DNA of 64,000 nt from Ampullaceana balthica (Eukaryota > Mollusca > Gastropoda > Lymnaeidae). The stretch is from NCBI GenBank assembly GCA_944989445.1, contig CALYLW010000430.1:630284-694283 (forward strand). Reading direction: 5' to 3'. The number at the start of each line of letters is the position of its first letter. Positions within the stretch are counted from its first letter, which is position 1. The position numbers and the translations under genes are program-made. The notes beneath the pieces were generated by a model. That model worked only from the letters and a program-made list of their open reading frames with translations. It made no database searches and was not told the origin of the DNA. Positions 57,234 to 64,000 of the stretch are shown in pieces.

Positions 57234-57725
57234 CAGCTATCAAGTCAGTACTTCGTTGTACGTGCTAGCAGCTATCAAGTCAGTACTTGTTTGTATGCAC
57301 TAGCAGCTATCAAGTCAGTACTTTGTTGTATGTGCTAGCAGCTATCAAGTCACTACTTGTTTGTATGCGCTAGCAGCTATCAAGTCAGTACTTTGTTGTA
57401 TGTGCTAGCAGCTATCAAGTCACTACTTTGTTGTACATGCTAGCAGCTATCAAGTCAGTACTTGTTTGTATGCGCTAGCAGCTATCAAGTCACTACTTTG
57501 TTGTACATGCTAGCAGCTATCAAGTCAGTACTTGTTTGTATGCGCTAGCAGCTATCAAGTCAGTAGTTTGTTGTATGCGCTAGCAGCTATCAAGTCAGTA
57601 GTTTGTTGTATGCGCTAGCAGCTATCAAGTCAGTAGTTTGTTGTTTGCGCTAGCAGCTATCAAGTCAGTAGTTTGTTGTATGCGCTAGCAGCTATCAAGT
57701 CAGTACTTTGTTGCACGTATTAGCA
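57199..57725 (+). repeat. 35-bp array built from the receptor's last codons and stop, about 15 copies
   Basis: The unit is AGCAGCTATCAAGTCACTAC followed by TTTGTTGTACATGCT. The first unit is the end of exon 5, encoding AIKSLLCCTC and the TAG. The other units lie in the 3' flank or 3' UTR. Variants are CAGTAGTTTG, TATGCGC and CTTGTTTG. The period is not a multiple of three and every unit carries CTAG. Confidence 0.93.
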
Positions 57726-57940
57726 GTTACTTTGGCAATATTATACTTAAGGTCATATTCCAAATATCCGGTCAACATTTTACTGAACCTCCTAAATAAG
57801 TTTTCTAATTCTTATTTTACACCTGTCCTAAAAGATTTATTGTAATTTCTATCGAAAAAATCCTATAAAGTCCAATATAGGTCCTATTAAATATGGAGAT
57901 TGAGAATCATTGCTCTGAAAATTAATAGTTTAGGATTACA
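57726..57940 (+). other. Receptor B 3' flank
   Basis: Unique AT-rich sequence between two arrays, where the transcript probably ends. I see no AATAAA here. Confidence 0.4.
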
Positions 57941-60900
57941 GTCAGTTGTACATGATCCTTCTTTAGCTTCCTCTATTATAGTCATTTGTACATAATCTTT
58001 CTTTAGCTTCCTCTATTATAGTCAGTTGTACATGATCTTTCTTTAGCTTCCTCTATTATAGTCAGTTGTACATGATCTTTCTTTAGCTTCCTCTATTATA
58101 GTCAGTTGTACATGATCTTTCTTTAGCTTCCTCTATTATAGTCAGTTGTACATGATCTTTCTTTAGCTTCCACTATTATAGTCAGTTGTACATGATCTTT
58201 CTTTAGCTTCCTCTATTATAGTCAGTTGTACATGATCTTTATTTAGCTTCCTCTATTATAGTCAGTTGTACATAATCTTTCTTTAGCTTCCTCTATTATA
58301 GTCAGTTGTACATGATCTTTCTTTAGCTTCCACTATTATAGTCAGTTGTACATGATCTTTCTTTAGCTTCCACTATTATAGTCAGTTGTACATGATCTTT
58401 CTTTAGCTTCCTCTATTATAGTCAGTTGTACATGATCCTTCTTTAGCTTCCTCTATTATAGTCAGTTGTACATGATCTTTCTTTAGCTTCCTCTATTATA
58501 GTCAGTTGTACATGATCTTTCTTTAGCTTCCTCTATTATAGTCAGTTTTACATAATCTTTCTTTAGCTTCCTCTATTATAGTCAGTTATACATGATCTTT
58601 CTTTAGCTTCCTCTATTATAGTCAGTTGTACATGATCTTTCTTTAGCTTCCACTATTATAGTCAGTTGTACATGATCTTTCTTTAGCTTCCTCTATTATA
58701 GTCAGTTGTACATGATCTTTCTTTAGCTTCCTCTATTATAGTCAGTTGTACATGATCTTTCTTTAGCTTCCTCTATTATAGTCAGTTGTACATGATCTTT
58801 CTTTAGCTTCCTCTATTATAGTCAGTTGTACATGATCTTTCTTTAGCTTCCTCTATTATAGTCAGTTGTACATGATCTTTCTTTAGCTTCCTCTATTATA
58901 GTCAGTTGTACATGATCTTTCTTTAGCTTCCTCTATTATAGTCAGTTGTACATGATCTTTCTTTAGCTTCCTCTATTATAGTCAGTTGTACATGATCTTT
59001 CTTTAGCTTCCTCTATTATAGTCAGTTGTACATGATCTTTCTTTAGCTTCCTCTATTATAGTCAGTTGTACATGATCTTTCTTTAGCTTCCACTATTATA
59101 GTCAGTTGTACATGATCTTTCTTTAGCTTCCACTATTATAGTCAGTTGTACATGATCTTTCTTTAGCTTCCTCTATTATAGTCAGTTGTACATGATCTTT
59201 CTTTAGCTTCCTCTATAATAGTCAGTTGTACATGATCTTTCTTTAGCTTCCTCTATTATAGTCAGTTGTACATGATCTTTCTTTAGCTTCCTCTATTATA
59301 GTCAGTTTTACATAATCTTTCTTTAGCTTCCTCTATTATAGTCAGTTGTACATGATCTTTCTTTAGCTTCCTCTATTATAGTCAGTTGTACATGATCTTT
59401 CTTTAGCTTCCACTATTATAGTCAGTTGTACATGATCTTTCTTTAGCTTCCTCTATTATAGTCAGTTGTACATGATCTTTCTTTAGCTTCCTCTATTATA
59501 GTCAGTTGTACATGATCTTTCTTTAGCTTCCTCTATTATAGTCAGTTGTACATGATCTTTCTTTAGCTTCCTCTATTATAGTCAGTTGTACATGATCTTT
59601 CTTTAGCTTCCTCTATTATAGTCAGTTGTACATGATCTTTCTTTAGCTTCCACTATTATAGTCAGTTGTACATGATCTTTCTTTAGCTTCCTCTATTATA
59701 GTCAGTTGTACATGATCTTTCTTTAGCTTCCTCTATTATAGTCAGTTGTACATAATCTTTCTTTAGCTTCCTCTATTATAGTCAGTTGTACATGATCTTT
59801 CTTTAGCTTCCACTATTATAGTCAGTTGTACATGATCTTTCTTTAGCTTCCACTATTATAGTCAGTTGTACATGATCTTTCTTTAGCTTCCTCTATTATA
59901 GTCAGTTGTACATGATCCTTCTTTAGCTTCCTCTATAATAGTCAGTTGTACATGATCTTTCTTTAGCTTCCTCTATTATAGTCAGTTGTACATGATCTTT
60001 CTTTAGCTTCCTCTATTATAGTCAGTTTTACATAATCTTTCTTTAGCTTCCTCTATTATAGTCAGTTGTACATGATCTTTCTTTAGCTTCCTCTATTATA
60101 GTCAGTTGTACATGATCTTTCTTTAGCTTCCACTATTATAGTCAGTTGTACATGATCTTTCTTTAGCTTCCTCTATTATAGTCAGTTGTACATGATCTTT
60201 CTTTAGCTTCCTCTATTATAGTCAGTTGTACATGATCTTTCTTTAGCTTCCTCTATTATAGTCAGTTGTACATGATCTTTCTTTAGCTTCCTCTATTATA
60301 GTCAGTTGTACATGATCTTTCTTTAGCTTCCTCTATTATAGTCAGTTGTACATGATCTTTCTTTAGCTTCCTCTATTATAGTCAGTTGTACATGATCTTT
60401 CTTTAGCTTCCTCTATTATAGTCAGTTGTACATGATCTTTCTTTAGCTTCCTCTATTATAGTCAGTTGTACATGATCTTTCTTTAGCTTCCTCTATTATA
60501 GTCAGTTGTACATGATCTTTCTTTAGCTTCCTCTATTATAGTCAGTTGTACATGATCTTTCTTTAGCTTCCTCTATTATAGTCAGTTGTACATGATCTTT
60601 CTTTAGCTTCCTCTATTATAGTCAGTTGTACATGATCTTTCTTTAGCTTCCTCTATTATAGTCAGTTGTACATGATCTTTCTTTAGCTTCCTCTATTATA
60701 GTCAGTTGTACATGATCTTTCTTTAGCTTCCTCTATTATAGTCAGTTGTACATGATCTTTCTTTAGCTTCCTCTATTATAGTCAGTTTTACATGATCTTT
60801 CTTTAGCTTCCTCTATTATAGTCAGTTGTACATGATCTTTCTTTAGCTTCCTCTATTATAGTCAGTTGTACATGATCTTTCTTTAGCTTCCTCTATTATA

Positions 60901-63900
60901 GTCAGTTGTACATGATCTTTCTTTAGCTTCCTCTATTATAGTCAGTTGTACATGATCTTTCTTTAGCTTCCTCTATTATAGTCAGTTGTACATGATCTTT
61001 CTTTAGCTTCCTCTATTATAGTCAGTTGTACATGATCTTTCTTTAGCTTCCTCTATTATAGTCAGTTGTACATGATCTTTCTTTAGCTTCCTCTATTATA
61101 GTCAGTTGTACATGATCTTTCTTTAGCTTCCTCTATTATAGTCAGTTGTACATGATCTTTCTTTAGCTTCCTCTATTATAGTCAGTTGTACATGATCTTT
61201 ATTTAGCTTCCTCTATTATAGTCAGTTGTACATGATCTTTCTTTAGCTTCCTCTATTATAGTCAGTTGTACATGATCTTTCTTTAGCTTCCTCTATTATA
61301 GTCAGTTGTACATGATCTTTCTTTAGCTTCCTCTATTATAGTCAGTTGTACATGATCTTTCTTTAGCTTCCTCTATTATAGTCAGTTGTACATGATCCTT
61401 CTTTAGCTTCCTCTATAATAGTCAGTTGTACATGATCTTTCTTTAGCTTCCTCTATTATAGTCAGTTGTACATGATCTTTCTTTAGCTTCCTCTATTATA
61501 GTCAGTTTTACATAATCTTTCTTTAGCTTCCTCTATTATAGTCAGTTATACATGATCTTTCTTTAGCTTCCTCTATTATAGTCAGTTGTACATGATCTTT
61601 CTTTAGCTTCCACTATTATAGTCAGTTGTACATGATCTTTCTTTAGCTTCCTCTATTATAGTCAGTTGTACATGATCTTTCTTTAGCTTCCTCTATTATA
61701 GTCAGTTGTACATGATCTTTCTTTAGCTTCCTCTATTATAGTCAGTTGTACATGATCTTTCTTTAGCTTCCTCTATTATAGTCAGTTGTACATGATCTTT
61801 CTTTAGCTTCCTCTATTATAGTCAGTTGTACATGATCTTTCTTTAGCTTCCTCTATTATAGTCAGTTGTACATGATCTTTCTTTAGCTTCCTCTATTATA
61901 GTCAGTTGTACATGATCTTTCTTTAGCTTCCTCTATTATAGTCAGTTGTACATGATCTTTATTTAGCTTCCTCTATTATAGTCAGTTGTACATAATCTTT
62001 CTTTAGCTTCCTCTATTATAGTCAGTTGTACATGATCTTTCTTTAGCTTCCACTATTATAGTCAGTTGTACATGATCTTTCTTTAGCTTCCACTATTATA
62101 GTCAGTTGTACATGATCTTTCTTTAGCTTCCTCTATTATAGTCAGTTGTACATGATCCTTCTTTAGCTTCCTCTATAATAGTCAGTTGTACATGATCTTT
62201 CTTTAGCTTCCTCTATTATAGTCAGTTGTACATGATCTTTCTTTAGCTTCCTCTATTATAGTCAGTTTTACATAATCTTTCTTTAGCTTCCTCTATTATA
62301 GTCAGTTATACATGATCTTTCTTTAGCTTCCTCTATTATAGTCAGTTGTACATGATCTTTCTTTAGCTTCCACTATTATAGTCAGTTGTACATGATCTTT
62401 CTTTAGCTTCCTCTATTATAGTCAGTTGTACATGATCTTTCTTTAGCTTCCTCTATTATAGTCAGTTGTACATGATCTTTCTTTAGCTTCCTCTATTATA
62501 GTCAGTTGTACATGATCTTTCTTTAGCTTCCTCTATTATAGTCAGTTGTACATGATCTTTCTTTAGCTTCCTCTATTATAGTCAGTTGTACATGATCTTT
62601 CTTTAGCTTCCTCTATTATAGTCAGTTGTACATGATCTTTCTTTAGCTTCCACTATTATAGTCAGTTGTACATGATCTTTCTTTAGCTTCCTCTATTATA
62701 GTCAGTTGTACATGATCTTTCTTTAGCTTCCTCTATTATAGTCAGTTGTACATAATCTTTCTTTAGCTTCCTCTATTATAGTCAGTTGTACATGATCTTT
62801 CTTTAGCTTCCACTATTATAGTCAGTTGTACATGATCTTTCTTTAGCTTCCACTATTATAGTCAGTTGTACATGATCTTTCTTTAGCTTCCTCTATTATA
62901 GTCAGTTGTACATGATCTTTCTTTAGCTTCCTCTATTATAGTCAGTTGTACATGATCTTTCTTTAGCTTCCTCTATTATAGTCAGTTGTACATGATCTTT
63001 CTTTAGCTTCCTCTATTATAGTCAGTTTTACATAATCTTTCTTTAGCTTCCTCTATTATAGTCAGTTGTACATGATCTTTCTTTAGCTTCCTCTATTATA
63101 GTCAGTTGTACATGATCTTTCTTTAGCTTCCACTATTATAGTCAGTTGTACATGATCTTTCTTTAGCTTCCTCTATTATAGTCAGTTGTACATGATCTTT
63201 CTTTAGCTTCCTCTATTATAGTCAGTTGTACATGATCTTTCTTTAGCTTCCTCTATTATAGTCAGTTGTACATGATCTTTCTTTAGCTTCCACTATTATA
63301 GTCAGTTGTACATGATCTTTCTTTAGCTTCCTCTATTATAGTCAGTTGTACATGATCTTTCTTTAGCTTCCTCTATTATAGTCAGTTGTACATGATCTTT
63401 CTTTAGCTTCCTCTATTATAGTCAGTTGTACATGATCTTTCTTTAGCTTCCTCTATTATAGTCAGTTGTACATGATCTTTCTTTAGCTTCCTCTATTATA
63501 GTCAGTTGTACATGATCTTTCTTTAGCTTCCTCTATTATAGTCAGTTGTACATGATCTTTCTTTAGCTTCCTCTATTATAGTCAGTTGTACATGATCTTT
63601 CTTTAGCTTCCTCTATTATAGTCAGTTGTACATGATCTTTCTTTAGCTTCCTCTATTATAGTCAGTTGTACATGATCTTTCTTTAGCTTCCTCTATTATA
63701 GTCAGTTGTACATGATCTTTCTTTAGCTTCCACTATTATAGTCAGTTGTACATGATCTTTCTTTAGCTTCCTCTATTATAGTCAGTTGTACATGATCTTT
63801 CTTTAGCTTCCTCTATTATAGTCAGTTGTACATGATCTTTCTTTAGCTTCCTCTATTATAGTCAGTTGTACATGATCTTTCTTTAGCTTCCTCTATTATA

Positions 63901-64000
63901 GTCAGTTGTACATGATCTTTCTTTAGCTTCCTCTATTATAGTCAGTTGTACATGATCTTTCTTTAGCTTCCTCTATTATAGTCAGTTGTACATGATCTTT
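57941..64000. repeat. 40-bp satellite, about 151 copies, with higher-order period near 760 bp
   Basis: The unit is GTCAGTTGTACATGATCTTT followed by CTTTAGCTTCCTCTATTATA. It runs unbroken to the right edge. Variants are CAGTTTTACATAATC, CCACTATTATA, CTATAATA and ATCCTTC. The GTTTTACATAATC variant occurs at 58541, 59301, 60021, 61501, 62261 and 63021, spacings of 760, 720, 1480, 760 and 760, all multiples of 40. The CTATAATA variant lies about 90 bp before four of these, so blocks of 18-19 monomers recur in order. Confidence 0.96.

Noticed and set aside
57941..64000. CRISPR-like repeat array
   Set aside because: The 40-bp units adjoin without variable spacers, in an animal locus.

Overview
The window looks like nuclear DNA of an animal, most likely a mollusc and perhaps a heterobranch gastropod. 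It is AT-rich, with a multi-exon GPCR gene in long introns, hAT, Helitron and LINE relics, tRNA-derived SINEs and very many minisatellites. The taxon is my inference from style; nothing here names the species. There is no operon structure and no sign of bacterial DNA. By my hand count about 17 kb, roughly a quarter of the window, is tandem repeat. Layout: 1-3735 holds a 45-bp array, a hAT-type MITE with 8-bp target duplication (407-1172), a 33-copy 27-bp array and another MITE (2566-3120). At 3736-5186 on the minus strand are exons 1 and 2 of an orphan rhodopsin-class receptor (paralogue A); its later exons were not found and should lie to the left of the window. From 5.7 to 21 kb there are broken mobile elements: LINE reverse-transcriptase pieces at 8.3-9.5, 11.2-12.1 and 15.5-16.1 kb, hAT transposase C-termini at 9.5-10.1 and 18.4-18.7 kb, an unnamed mobile-element-like ORF family at 13.6-15.2 kb, and MITEs with GGGGCCGTCC ends. 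From 21 to 35 kb there are mostly arrays (25, 58, 46, 23, 35/106 and 38 bp units) around a 2.4 kb Helitron (23756-26146). From 36156 to 57233 on the plus strand is the one gene that reads through: a five-exon class A GPCR (paralogue B), 914 residues by my splice model, with all intron phases agreeing. It has a third intracellular loop of about 620 residues and unusual versions of three class A motifs (DRC, CMFP, NVFIY). Its 13.6 kb intron 2 contains a LINE, a hAT element, a hAT MITE and a second Helitron, each inserted inside a minisatellite. From 57941 to the right edge runs a 40-bp satellite, about 151 copies, with a higher-order period near 760 bp. Two patterns stand out. First, several minisatellites were seeded from neighbouring functional sequence: the exon 1 splice donor of the receptor is repeated about ten times in intron 1, its last codons and stop are repeated about 15 times in the 3' flank, and a broken transposon ORF carries a 14-bp array made from its own codons. 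Second, several arrays are split by mobile elements, and the repeat units show what the empty site looked like. No classical defence, CRISPR or biosynthetic system is visible. The receptor pair and the repeat dynamics around it are the interesting content.
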